Source of the DNA: [Phormidium] sp. LEGE 05292 | GTDB taxonomy: Bacteria > Cyanobacteriota > Cyanobacteriia > Cyanobacteriales > Aerosakkonemataceae | Assembly (NCBI RefSeq): GCF_015207735.1 | Contig: NZ_JADEWG010000014.1 | Coordinates: 18,160 to 82,159 of the forward strand | Direction: 5' to 3' | DNA length: 64,000 nucleotides | Shown: positions 45,422 through 53,614 of the stretch, in pieces | Position numbering within the stretch: the stretch's first letter is position 1 | How the letters are laid out: every line of letters begins with the position of its first letter | Program-made: the position numbers and the translations under genes | Notes under the pieces: model-generated | The model's input: only the letters and a program-made list of their open reading frames with translations | What the model was told of the DNA's origin: nothing | Database searches by the model: none

Positions 45422-46306
45422 ATGCTGTTAATTCGATTTTTTCGGTTTTTTAAGTACCTCAATTTTACTATTGTGCAGGAAGTATTAAAGCGTACTTTCA
45501 GCCAGAGATTACCAGGTTTAGCGGCTGAAATGACTTATCACCTGATGCTGTCTTTGTTTCCAGCAATTATGGCATTTTTAGCAGCAATTGGTTTATTTAA
45601 TCCCTTAAAAAGTACTTTTCAAACTCTCTTAACTAGAGTGGCAAAAGTCGTACCAGATGCAGTAGCATCTGTCCTTAATAGCTTTATTCAAGAACTACTG
45701 AGAACTGAAAGTCAATCATTATTTTCTCTGAGCTTTTTCTTTTGGATTTGGTCGGCTTCTGCGGGAATGAGTGCGGGAATGTATGCGCTGGATAAAATAC
45801 AGCAAATTCCTGAAGAAGAGATGCGACCTTTCTGGCAAGCTAGATTAGTTTCTATATTACTAACAATAGGAACTATGTTCTTACTGATTAGTGCTTTAGC
45901 GTTAGTATTTATTACTGATGTTTTCGTGAATTATGCTGCTAATCAAAATACCTTGATTAGATTTGATATTTTAAGATTTTGGCAACGCTTAAGTTTACCT
46001 CTAGCTTTAGGAATTGCGGCGTTAACGATCGCTTTTATTTACCGTTATGGCCCTAGTCGTTGGATTGCCGGAACTCCGATTTTACCGGGGGCTATTCTCG
46101 CCACATTAGCATGGGCAATTTTGTCTCAAGGTTTTAAAGTTTATGTAGCTAGTTTTGGTAATTTTAATCGAGTTTATGGGGCTGTTGGCGGCTTTATTGT
46201 TCTGCAATTATGGGTTTATTTAAGTTGTTTAGTGTTGTTAATTGGGAATCAGTTAAATATTGCGGTTGGCGAAGCAATGCAGCGAAGTAAAATGTGGAAA
46301 ATCTAG
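45422..46306 (+). CDS. YihY/BrkB family inner-membrane protein
   Basis: This 294-residue protein has six hydrophobic helices and the family's typical segments: RLPGLAAEMTYHLMLSLFPAIM at about 28-48 (quoted as AAEMTYHLMLSLFPA), SWIWS-like FWIWSASAGMSAGMYALD, IYRYGPSRW near 208, and ILATLAWAILSQGFKVYVA followed by YGAVGGFIVLQLW. YihY proteins were once called RNase BN, wrongly. Their transport role remains unproved. It is monocistronic, convergent with cphA, and the two share a palindrome as terminator. Confidence 0.9.
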   Translation: MLLIRFFRFFKYLNFTIVQEVLKRTFSQRLPGLAAEMTYHLMLSLFPAIMAFLAAIGLFNPLKSTFQTLLTRVAKVVPDAVASVLNSFIQELLRTESQSLFSLSFFFWIWSASAGMSAGMYALDKIQQIPEEEMRPFWQARLVSILLTIGTMFLLISALALVFITDVFVNYAANQNTLIRFDILRFWQRLSLPLALGIAALTIAFIYRYGPSRWIAGTPILPGAILATLAWAILSQGFKVYVASFGNFNRVYGAVGGFIVLQLWVYLSCLVLLIGNQLNIAVGEAMQRSKMWKI

Positions 46307-46461
46307 ATTAGGTTTGTTTTTAGTAACTACTGATTTGTCTGAGCGCAGAATTGATATTAAGCCGCTCGGCTATTAGTAGAGGAAATTCAATAGTCAAATG
46401 AAGTTACGCAAAAAGTTAACAATTGGGAAAATGGCAAAAAAATCAAGCTAAAAAATAAACT

Positions 46462-46489
46462 GTAGAGACGTTTCATGAAACATCTCTAC
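46462..46489 (-). terminator. palindromic hairpin downstream of cphA
   Basis: GTAGAGACGTTTCA (46462-46475) pairs with TGAAACATCTCTAC (46476-46489) with one mismatch. It begins 8 bases after the cphA stop (minus strand) and the minus strand continues AGTTTATTTTTT, so it fits a terminator for cphA. A related palindrome lies at 54897. Confidence 0.75.
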
Positions 46490-46497
46490 AATTAGTG

Positions 46498-49122
46498 CTA
46501 TAGCATAGCGGGTTGTTTGAGTAACTCTAAGGCGCGATCGACTTTATCGGGCAAAATTACTACTAAACTATTTTCGGTAGCTTTGAGTAAAGCAGTTTCG
46601 ATCGCTGTTTGTTCATCCAAAATAATTTCGTAAGAAAAATCAAGTTTTTCTTGTTTAATTCCTTCAGCAATTAAAGCCGCTACTTCCCCACGTTTACGAC
46701 CGCGATTATCCTCATCTTCCTTGATAATAACTCGGTCGAAAATTTGGGCAGCTAACATTCCTAGTTTATGCAAATCTTGGTCACGACGATCGCCTGGAGC
46801 ACCAATTACACCGATGCGTTCTCCTGTTGACCAATTGCTCACAAATTGACCCAAAGCTTGATACCCAGCAGGATTATGAGCATAATCCAATAAAACATGG
46901 AAATTTGCCAAGTTTATTAAATTCATGCGTCCAGGAGTTTGTTCCACCGAAGCGCGGAAAGTTCTTAAAGCGGTACTAATATTTTCCAAACTCACACCTT
47001 GCACGTAAGCAGCAAGAGAAGCAGCTAAAGCATTCGCAATCATAAAAGGTGCTTTTCCGCCTAAAGTTAAGGGAATATTCACCGCTTGTTCGACTTGAAT
47101 TACATCCTCGCCGGAAAGGAAACATAAATAACCATTGTCATGAACTGCGGCGACTCCACCATTTTTGATATGTTCCCAAATTATGGGATTCCAACGATCC
47201 ATTGAAAAGTAAGTTACTTTGGCTTTTACTCGATCGCTTTTTCCCATTGTTGCTACTAATGGATCGTCAGCATTTAATACGACAAAACCATTGGGATTAG
47301 TTGCTTCAGCAATCACACTTTTAACCTGAGCCATGTCTTCTAAAGTGTTAATATTGTGCAATCCCAAATGGTCATCAGAAACATTCAAAACTACGCCAAC
47401 ATCGCAGTGAGAAAATGCTAAACCTGACCGGAGAATTCCGCCTCTAGCTGTTTCTAAAACTGCTACTTCTACGGATGGGTCTTGTAATATTAATTGGGCG
47501 CTTTGTGGGCCAGTATTATCGCCAGGTTCGGCTAAGAAATCACCGATATAAGTGCCGTCTGTGGTGGTGTAACCTACGGTTTTTTTGGTTTGGCGGAAAA
47601 TGTGAGCAATTAAGCGAGTTGTGGTGGTTTTGCCGTTAGTTCCTGTGACTGAGACAATGGGAATTTGATGTGGGCGATCGGGCGGATATAACATATCCAA
47701 AATCGGTGCAGCAACGTTGCGCGGTGTTCCTTCACTTGGTTGCAAGTGCATTCTTAATCCGGGTGCAGCATTAACTTCCACAATTACCCCATCTACTTCA
47801 GTTAAGGGGCGAGAAATTTCCGGGGAGGTAATATCAATTCCGGCAATATCTAAACCAATAATTCTCGCTGCTCTTTGAGCGATCCAAACATTTTGGGGAT
47901 GAATTTCTTCGGTGCGATCGATCGCAGTTCCCCCAGTACTCAAGTTAGCAGTTGCTTTTAAATAGCAGATTTCTCCCTTGTCCAAAATGCTATTTAAATT
48001 TAATCTTTGTTCTGCTAAAAGTTGTTCGCTATGTTCATCAATGGTAATCCGAGTCAGGATATTTTCATGCCCATCACCCCGACGCGGATCTTTGTTTACT
48101 TGGGCGATTAATTCCGCAATTGTTGATTTACCATCTCCGATGACATGGGCGGGTACTCTTTCCGCTACAGCGACAACTTTGCCGTTAACTACTAATACGC
48201 GGAAATCCCGTCCTTTGTAATATCTTTCTACTAATATTCCGCCGGATTTAGATTCACTTTTTGCCAAATCATAAGCGTCTTCGGCATCACGCCAAGAGTT
48301 AATATTTAAAGTGATTCCTCTGCCATGATTCCCATCTAAAGGTTTAATTACAATGGGAAAACCAATTTCTGCAATGGCATTTTCTAATTGGCGAAAACGG
48401 TAAATTACTGTGCCTTTGGGAACAGGCAAATTAGCTTCCCGCAACATAGTAATTGTGCCTTCTTTATCGCAAGCAAGTTCAGTTCCTAACAAGCTGGTGT
48501 TACTAGTTTGGGCAGCAACAATGCGTCGTTGATGAATGCCGTAGCCTAATTGCACAATACCTCTGGCTGGTAATTCTGTCCAAGTAATTTTCCGGGCTTC
48601 GGCTTCTTTGAGAATAGATTCTGTTGTTAAACCAAGGGAAATTTCTGCTTTTAATTTTCTTAAATCTTCTAAATCTAATTTTAGTTCTTTTTCGGGATAG
48701 TAACCGCGATCGATAATATTTTCGACTAATCTTAATGCGGCTTTTGCTGCATAACGACCTGCGGCTTCTTGGCGGTATTCAAATATGACGCGATAGATTC
48801 CTGGTTTGGATGTAGAACGGGCGCGACCAAATTTAACCCGCATTCCAGCTAAGGTTTGTAATTCTAAGGCAACGTGCTCAATAACGTGCCCCATTAATGT
48901 ACCTTGTTTAACTCGTTTGAGAAAACCTCCGCGATGTCCCGGTGAGCAAAAGTGATTTTCTAAACTAGGTAAGATTTGAACTAAACCTTCATAAAATTCG
49001 GGAATCTCGTTGGAATAAATTTCGTCCATTTCTTCGAGATCTAGCCACATTTCAATTAATTTTTGAAAATGAATGCTCCAGTAATTTGGCCCTCTCAGTG
49101 TTTGTAGTTTAATAATTTTCAT
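46498..49122 (-). CDS. cphA: cyanophycin synthetase
   Basis: This 874-residue enzyme makes multi-L-arginyl-poly-L-aspartate, the nitrogen reserve, by alternate addition of Asp and Arg. An N-terminal domain (1-160) is followed by an ATP-grasp domain (about 220-480; GFPIVIKPLDGNHGRGITLN, quoted as IVIKPLDGNHGRG) and a Mur-ligase-like domain from about 490 (VTGTNGKTTTTRLIAHI, quoted as VTGTNGKTTTT). It also has DYAHNPAGYQ and GAPGDRRD. The length and order match CphA1. cphB (cyanophycinase), commonly next door, is absent from the window. A palindrome 8 bases after the stop serves as terminator. It is the only gene in its transcript. Confidence 0.96.
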   Translation of the reverse strand: MKIIKLQTLRGPNYWSIHFQKLIEMWLDLEEMDEIYSNEIPEFYEGLVQILPSLENHFCSPGHRGGFLKRVKQGTLMGHVIEHVALELQTLAGMRVKFGRARSTSKPGIYRVIFEYRQEAAGRYAAKAALRLVENIIDRGYYPEKELKLDLEDLRKLKAEISLGLTTESILKEAEARKITWTELPARGIVQLGYGIHQRRIVAAQTSNTSLLGTELACDKEGTITMLREANLPVPKGTVIYRFRQLENAIAEIGFPIVIKPLDGNHGRGITLNINSWRDAEDAYDLAKSESKSGGILVERYYKGRDFRVLVVNGKVVAVAERVPAHVIGDGKSTIAELIAQVNKDPRRGDGHENILTRITIDEHSEQLLAEQRLNLNSILDKGEICYLKATANLSTGGTAIDRTEEIHPQNVWIAQRAARIIGLDIAGIDITSPEISRPLTEVDGVIVEVNAAPGLRMHLQPSEGTPRNVAAPILDMLYPPDRPHQIPIVSVTGTNGKTTTTRLIAHIFRQTKKTVGYTTTDGTYIGDFLAEPGDNTGPQSAQLILQDPSVEVAVLETARGGILRSGLAFSHCDVGVVLNVSDDHLGLHNINTLEDMAQVKSVIAEATNPNGFVVLNADDPLVATMGKSDRVKAKVTYFSMDRWNPIIWEHIKNGGVAAVHDNGYLCFLSGEDVIQVEQAVNIPLTLGGKAPFMIANALAASLAAYVQGVSLENISTALRTFRASVEQTPGRMNLINLANFHVLLDYAHNPAGYQALGQFVSNWSTGERIGVIGAPGDRRDQDLHKLGMLAAQIFDRVIIKEDEDNRGRKRGEVAALIAEGIKQEKLDFSYEIILDEQTAIETALLKATENSLVVILPDKVDRALELLKQPAML

Positions 49123-49139
49123 ACTCTGCTCAAACTCGC

Positions 49140-49301
49140 TTGGTTATTACAAAAAATTTTCGGAGATTTTGTGCCGATCGTCGTCCTACAATAGGATCGC
49201 CCGATTGGGTGATTCTAGAACCCCAATTTCTTCAAGAAGTCAGAGATGCTAGAGACTATTTTGGCTACCAACTATCGCCGGGACAGTTGGTGGTAACTTG
49301 A
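49140..49301 (+). CDS. possible small ORF or gene fragment, unassigned
   Basis: This 53-codon frame begins at a TTG (49140) or somewhat upstream and ends DYFGYQLSPGQLVVT before a TGA (49299-49301). The composition (DWVILEPQFLQEVRDARDYFGYQL) is protein-like. It ends 6 bases before the 68-residue ORF at 49308. No ribosome site is evident and it overlaps the cphA 5' side. It may be a C-terminal remnant of a lost gene paired with the next ORF. Confidence 0.3.
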   Translation: MVITKNFRRFCADRRPTIGSPDWVILEPQFLQEVRDARDYFGYQLSPGQLVVT

Positions 49302-49307
49302 TTCCAG

Positions 49308-49514
49308 ATGGATGATATCTCTAATAAACTTCCTCAGCTATCTCCAAAAGTTAAAGCGACGCAAGCTCGTGATTTAGCAGCTCGTGCTAAGCGAATTAAA
49401 GACGCAATCGCACTGTTACAGTCGGAAATTCAGCAGCTAGAATTACAGGGAAATATTGCCCCGACTGACACTTGGGTAATGCGCTATAAAGCTCGTTTTA
49501 AAAAAGGTTATTAA
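49308..49514 (+). CDS. small conserved-looking protein, 68 residues
   Basis: This 68-residue hydrophilic protein has two helical segments rich in Lys, Arg and Ala (RDLAARAKRIKDAIALLQSEIQ, quoted as AARAKRIKDAIALLQ), ending WVMRYKARFKKGY. The ATG follows the preceding short frame by 6 bases. Basic C-terminus and helical N-terminus suggest a nucleic-acid- or protein-binding accessory, but no family is recognised. It may be a real small gene upstream of the riboswitch. Confidence 0.5.
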   Translation: MDDISNKLPQLSPKVKATQARDLAARAKRIKDAIALLQSEIQQLELQGNIAPTDTWVMRYKARFKKGY

Positions 49515-49647
49515 TTGAATTATTATCAAGAAAGCTTACAATAATTAAAGCGGTATGCCCAACCCATTCAGAACAAAAAATGAAAGAACAATGATAAAAA
49601 AGGGCTTGTGCTACTCTAGAAGATAGATGTATAATTACTTATGTAAC

Positions 49648-49801
49648 GAAGGGGAGTAGCTGCTAGCGAATCTAATCAATAGCAAATGAAGATTTAGCTA
49701 GCCCATCTGAATCAACATACTGGCGATGAGCCTGGTTCGGGTGACAAGTTTTCCAAGCTCAAGTAAAGTTTGAGCCTACTAATCTTGCAAGCGAGACCTT
49801 C
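49648..49801 (+). promoter_or_regulatory. yybP-ykoY manganese riboswitch
   Basis: The 5' side reads GAAGGGGAGTAGC (49648-49660) and the 3' side ends GCGAGACCTTC (49791-49801), so GAAGG pairs with CCTTC to close the P1 stem. Between them are ATCAACATACTGG and GAGCCTGGTTCGGGTGAC, the conserved L1/L3-like segments of this RNA class. It precedes a manganese exporter, the usual target, so Mn2+ should switch the gene on. Terminator or anti-terminator strands were not resolved. Confidence 0.88.
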
Positions 49802-49894
49802 ACTAAGTTCACAACTGATGTGAGCTTGGTGAAGTCTATTTGCACTCATCAAGCTCACTCAGGGAAAGCAGAAACAAGAGGAGAGTTTGAGAGA

Positions 49895-50512
49895 ATGCTT
49901 ACAGCTTTTACTGCTGGATTATTATTAATTACAGTTTCAGAATTAGGCGACAAAACATTTTTCATTGCGGCAATTTTAGCCATGCGTCATTCGCGGAGGC
50001 TAATATTTATTGGTGCGCTCGCCGCCTTAGCAGCAATGACAATATTATCAGTTTTAATGGGACAAGTCGTATCACTGTTACCGAAATTATATGTTTATTA
50101 TGCAGAAATTGTGTTGTTTGTTGCCTTTGGGCTAAAGTTACTTTATGAAGCTAGCCAAATGCCAGCTAAAGGTGAATGTGAGGAAGCAGAAGAAGCCTTA
50201 GAAGCGGTGCAGAAAGCCGAAGCAAAAATTCGGCATAAGGAGAGTAATTTAGCAGTGGTAATAAAAGCATTTGTGATGACATTTGTAGCAGAGTGGGGAG
50301 ATCGAACTCAATTTGCGACAATTAGTTTAGCAGCAGGATACAATGCGTTTGGAGTTACCACAGGAGCCATTTTAGGGCATGGAGTTTGTGCTGCGATCGC
50401 AGTTACTTGCGGTAGACTAATCGCCAAAAGAATTTCCGAACGCAAGTTAACTGCTGTGGGAGGATTATTGTTTCTCCTGTTTGCATTAGTTTCCTATTTA
50501 GAAGGAGTTTAA
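49895..50512 (+). CDS. mnx: GDT1/UPF0016 manganese exporter (Mnx-type)
   Basis: This 205-residue membrane protein has six helices and the two family signatures ELGDKT (residues about 20-25) and EWGDRT (about 131-136), which form the cation path. A Glu-rich loop separates the halves. TMEM165/GDT1/Mnx proteins export Mn2+ or Ca2+, and cyanobacterial Mnx moves Mn2+ out of the cytoplasm. The ATG at 49895 is chosen. The frame could open at a GTG (49820), but AGGAG lies 11 bases before 49895 and the family N-terminus begins there. The riboswitch upstream supports Mn-dependent control. It is monocistronic. Confidence 0.92.
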   Translation: MLTAFTAGLLLITVSELGDKTFFIAAILAMRHSRRLIFIGALAALAAMTILSVLMGQVVSLLPKLYVYYAEIVLFVAFGLKLLYEASQMPAKGECEEAEEALEAVQKAEAKIRHKESNLAVVIKAFVMTFVAEWGDRTQFATISLAAGYNAFGVTTGAILGHGVCAAIAVTCGRLIAKRISERKLTAVGGLLFLLFALVSYLEGV

Positions 50513-50673
50513 AAAATTAATTGGTAACTGCTCAAGGATTGTTAATTGAAATGACCAGCAGGGATAAGAATGTATAGATATTGCAATTACCAATTATATG
50601 ATGTCCGGTTGCACCGGACTTGTGTAGTTGATGTAATTGTAGGGGCGGGTTTAGACGACAATTTTTGATTCTC

Positions 50674-50778
50674 ATACCAATTCTCTGTAAAATTGCGCTT
50701 AAATCATAGCCCCTCCCCGTAGACGGGGAGGGGTTTGGGGTGGGGTAAAGGGAGCGCATCTTCATAGAGAATTGGTAT
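50674..50778 (+). mobile_element. MITE-like element, copy 2
   Basis: This 105-bp element starts ATACCAATTCTCT and ends AGAGAATTGGTAT. The first and last 26 bases match as terminal inverted repeats at 22 positions. An inner palindrome CCCCTCCCCGTAGACGGGGA lies in the middle. The copy at 1016-1119 is inverted and about 85% alike. It lies between the Mnx gene and a TPR gene and encodes nothing. No target duplication is clear. Confidence 0.78.
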
Positions 50779-50855
50779 CACAAACCACTTGGCAACAAAA
50801 CCCGCCCTGATTATGCCATGCCGATACAATCGGACACGATATTACCAATTACAAA

Positions 50856-51734
50856 TTAATTCTTACTTTCCGTTTTTTCCTTAGTTGTAGGTGCAGTTGG
50901 CGCAGCAGGAGCAGCGGCAGGAGGCGAAGATGCTAATTTAACGATTTGGTCTTTATATTGAGCAGGAGCTAAATTAGCTGCGGAATTGAACAGAGATTTA
51001 GCATCATCTGTTTTGCCTTGTTTTTGTAATACCAAAGCCTTAGCTAAAACCGGACGAAAATCTTCCTTATTAGCTTTAATCGCATTATCGTAGACATTAA
51101 TCGCATCAGCATAGCGTCCCTGTTCAGCATAAACCTGTCCCAACATCAGCTGCACAGAAATTACATTGACAGTGTTAGGCTTAATTTGGTTCAGGTTGGG
51201 GGCGCTTTCCAAAGTATCTTGCAGTAAACCAATAGCAGCTTCAGGACGACCTTCAGCCAGTAGCAAACTAACGAGACCTTGTAAAGCCTTGATATCGCCC
51301 GGTTGAGATTCTAGAATGGCGCGATAGGCTTTTGCGGCTCCTTCGCGATCGCCAGTTTGTTGCTTAGCTTGAGCCAGGAGTACAGCATATTCAGTGTTTT
51401 CCGGCTTCAGTTTCGCCAACTTTTCCAAGGGTTCGATCGTAGTATTCACATCAGCGACTCCCTGACGTACTAACTCTAGCTGAGTAAAGAGCAATCCCTT
51501 AAGAGCCGTCTCATTATCAGGCTCTCGTTGAAGGACTAACTGATAACCCTTCGCCTGAGCTTGTAACTCCTCTTGCTTCCCTGCTGGCGTTTGAACAGAT
51601 GCAGGTGTTCTAGCAGAAGAGGCTTCTTGACTGGGCCTACCACCCAAAAAAGGCATAATAGTGGGAATCACAAAACCGAGAGTTCCCACCAACAGGAACC
51701 CAAAAACCAACCAGCGACGGAGCTTTTCAGACAC
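50856..51734 (-). CDS. TPR-repeat membrane-anchored protein
   Basis: The N-terminus has a membrane helix (WLVFGFLLVGTLGFVIPTIM, quoted as LVFGFLLVGTLGFVIP). Tetratricopeptide repeats follow (about 60-250), for example EYAVLLAQAKQQTGDREGAAKAYRAIL and GQVYAEQGRYADAINVYDNAIK, quoted as GQVYAEQGRYADAINVYD. The tail is Ala/Pro-rich (AAPAAPTAPTTKEKTESKN). The GTG at 51734 (SEKLRRWL) is preferred over the TTG at 51767 because the membrane helix follows at once. TPR proteins hold complexes together, and the partner is unknown. No operon partner is close. Confidence 0.82.
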   Translation of the reverse strand: MSEKLRRWLVFGFLLVGTLGFVIPTIMPFLGGRPSQEASSARTPASVQTPAGKQEELQAQAKGYQLVLQREPDNETALKGLLFTQLELVRQGVADVNTTIEPLEKLAKLKPENTEYAVLLAQAKQQTGDREGAAKAYRAILESQPGDIKALQGLVSLLLAEGRPEAAIGLLQDTLESAPNLNQIKPNTVNVISVQLMLGQVYAEQGRYADAINVYDNAIKANKEDFRPVLAKALVLQKQGKTDDAKSLFNSAANLAPAQYKDQIVKLASSPPAAAPAAPTAPTTKEKTESKN

Positions 51735-52201
51735 AAAAATTTTTTGAACTCTGATTAATATTATCAACTATGGATCGCTAATGTAACCAGAAGGCTCCAA
51801 GGCTCCAGGGCAGAAGGCTTTTATGTTCAACTTTCTAGCTGTTTTCAGCCGATCGATCATTTCTGCTGGGCTGCACTAGGGACACTAGCTATTGAATAAG
51901 TAGCGTAAAAGATGAATATTAACTATGCAAATAATTACTGAAACTTTACGGATGAAACAATGTACATATTGCATTGAGTAAAATAGACAGGCTAAAAAAC
52001 TTGTCGATCGCAATCAACTGCTTTAGTAGTATCGATTGTAAGCATCCTGTAAATCACGAAATGTTCAGCAAAAGAATAGAGTAGTAAATACAGGTTTTGG
52101 CTTTTGACTGGTACAGGCGGATCAATTAATCCTGCTGAATCAAACCAGACATTTTCCATTCCGAGCCAGAATGAAGTGTGTCTCCGCTCCAAGGAGTTTT
52201 T
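51735..52201. other. intergenic region without recognised features
   Basis: This gap of about 450 bases between divergent genes contains a repeat-like string (GGCTCCAAGGCTCCAGG) near 51793 and otherwise AT-rich sequence. An antisense open frame exists but overlaps the next gene start and has no protein-like features. No RNA gene seen. Confidence 0.35.
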
Positions 52202-53437
52202 ATGAGTCCCTCTCCCAATTCTAATCAGTTTCCCCAGTCCTCCAACAATCCCGAACCACCCCAAGCAACCGAGCCGCCTGTGGTACGTCGGCCAAACCCG
52301 CCTAAAAACGCCCCGACAGCCAAAAGCGAACCAACAGCAACAGGTGATTCTAAAACCAGTCGTGAATCTACCCCGCCCAAAAGTTCTTCGACTCCCAAGA
52401 GCGAACCTAAAGCAACTGATGAGCCTAAAAACACTGGTGAACCTAATCCGCCTAAAAGTCCCGCGACTCCCAAGAGCGAAGCTACTTCTAAAATTGCTGT
52501 AGTTAGCAAAAGTGAACCTAAAAAAGGTGAACCAACTCCAACTGTGGAATCTCCCGCTACTCCAACGGCTAACTCAGAGACAATCTTTGATGAAGCCACC
52601 ACTACAATTGAGCAAGATAATCTATCACGGCTACAACCAATTCCACCTCCGAGCGAACCGCTGCAATATCGAGCCATTGGTTTAGTGCGTGGAAAATATG
52701 TTGCCAGCGAAGAACAATTTACTCGTGGTAATGTTTTCACAGCAGATGGGAAACAGATTGATGCTGTCTTGCTAGGTCGGGTAATGAGTTTAGTCAAAAA
52801 TCACCTGGATTTGGCAAACGAACACCTGTGGGTAGTTTATCCGAGAACCAGACAAGAACAAGGCGACCTTCATTTGCAAATTGTTGGTGTTTGGGAACCA
52901 GAAAAATTAGATAAAGAGCGTCTAGCTACTGAATCAGAAGCAGAAGCACAAGCAGAAGCACAAGCAGCGCCAGAATCTGCTCAACCAGCAGAAGATGGTT
53001 ATTTTTCCATTCGTGGTGAAGTGGTTTTCCAATCTCAAGACGAACAAAAAATCATCGTCAAGATTAAGCAAGCACCCAAGAAGGATATTGATAAACCCAA
53101 ATTCTTCAAATTGACGCTCAATGGTCTTTTGGACAGGAAAGCTGTGGGTTACTTCTGGGACTTTCAGGTGGTTAGAGAAGCTGATTCTCTGGTAATTCGG
53201 CAAGCACAAGAGATTGCATCTGTGCGTCAGAGAAGACCAGGAAAACCACGCCCTGGAGGAAAACGCATCGGCGGCAGTGGTGGTCTGGGTGCGAAAAAAC
53301 CTTGGAAGAAGGATCGTCCCCAGCGTCCAGGCTCTCCAGAGGGTACTTCAGCACCTCCAGGCGGAGCCAACAAACCACTTCCCAAACCAGTTCCGCGCCC
53401 CAAACGTCAGCAACCTAGCGGCGAGGCAGGTAGTTAG
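52202..53437 (+). CDS. Pro/Lys-rich hypothetical protein with central domain
   Basis: This 411-residue protein starts at an ATG with AAGGAG 5 bases before it. The upstream GTG at 52178 is less likely. Residues 1-130 are low complexity with repeated TPPKS/SEP/KST units. A folded domain lies at about 155-345 (IGLVRGKYVAS, RVMSLVKNHL, HLWVVYPRTRQEQ, VVFQSQDEQKIIVKIKQ, AVGYFWDFQV). The end is Gly/Pro/Arg/Lys-rich (GKPRPGGKRIGG). No known motif is visible. The basic ends would suit nucleic-acid binding. This type of protein is common in cyanobacteria with unknown function. Confidence 0.75.
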   Translation: MSPSPNSNQFPQSSNNPEPPQATEPPVVRRPNPPKNAPTAKSEPTATGDSKTSRESTPPKSSSTPKSEPKATDEPKNTGEPNPPKSPATPKSEATSKIAVVSKSEPKKGEPTPTVESPATPTANSETIFDEATTTIEQDNLSRLQPIPPPSEPLQYRAIGLVRGKYVASEEQFTRGNVFTADGKQIDAVLLGRVMSLVKNHLDLANEHLWVVYPRTRQEQGDLHLQIVGVWEPEKLDKERLATESEAEAQAEAQAAPESAQPAEDGYFSIRGEVVFQSQDEQKIIVKIKQAPKKDIDKPKFFKLTLNGLLDRKAVGYFWDFQVVREADSLVIRQAQEIASVRQRRPGKPRPGGKRIGGSGGLGAKKPWKKDRPQRPGSPEGTSAPPGGANKPLPKPVPRPKRQQPSGEAGS

Positions 53438-53482
53438 TTGACATTCCCCCGATCGAATTCGAGGGGATTCTAACGGTTGTCT

Positions 53483-53507
53483 AATCGGACGGGTTTACCC
53501 TCCGATT
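53483..53507 (+). terminator. hairpin downstream of the Pro/Lys-rich gene
   Basis: AATCGGACGGG (53483-53493) pairs with CCCTCCGATT (53498-53507) with one mismatch over a four-base loop. It lies 46 bases after the stop, without a clear T run. Confidence 0.4.
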
Positions 53508-53614
53508 ACACCCTTCGCTAGTTTCTGGCTCAAACTGGAGTTTAGACTATGGCACTCTTGGTGCGATGTCTAAAGGGAAAATTATATAAAATACTACGAC
53601 CATCTCCCCAGTCC

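Noticed and set aside
52225..52797. Minus-strand 190-residue frame over the Pro/Lys-rich gene
   Set aside because: Gly/Leu/Val-rich composition is the reverse of the Pro/Lys/Ser low-complexity region of the real gene.
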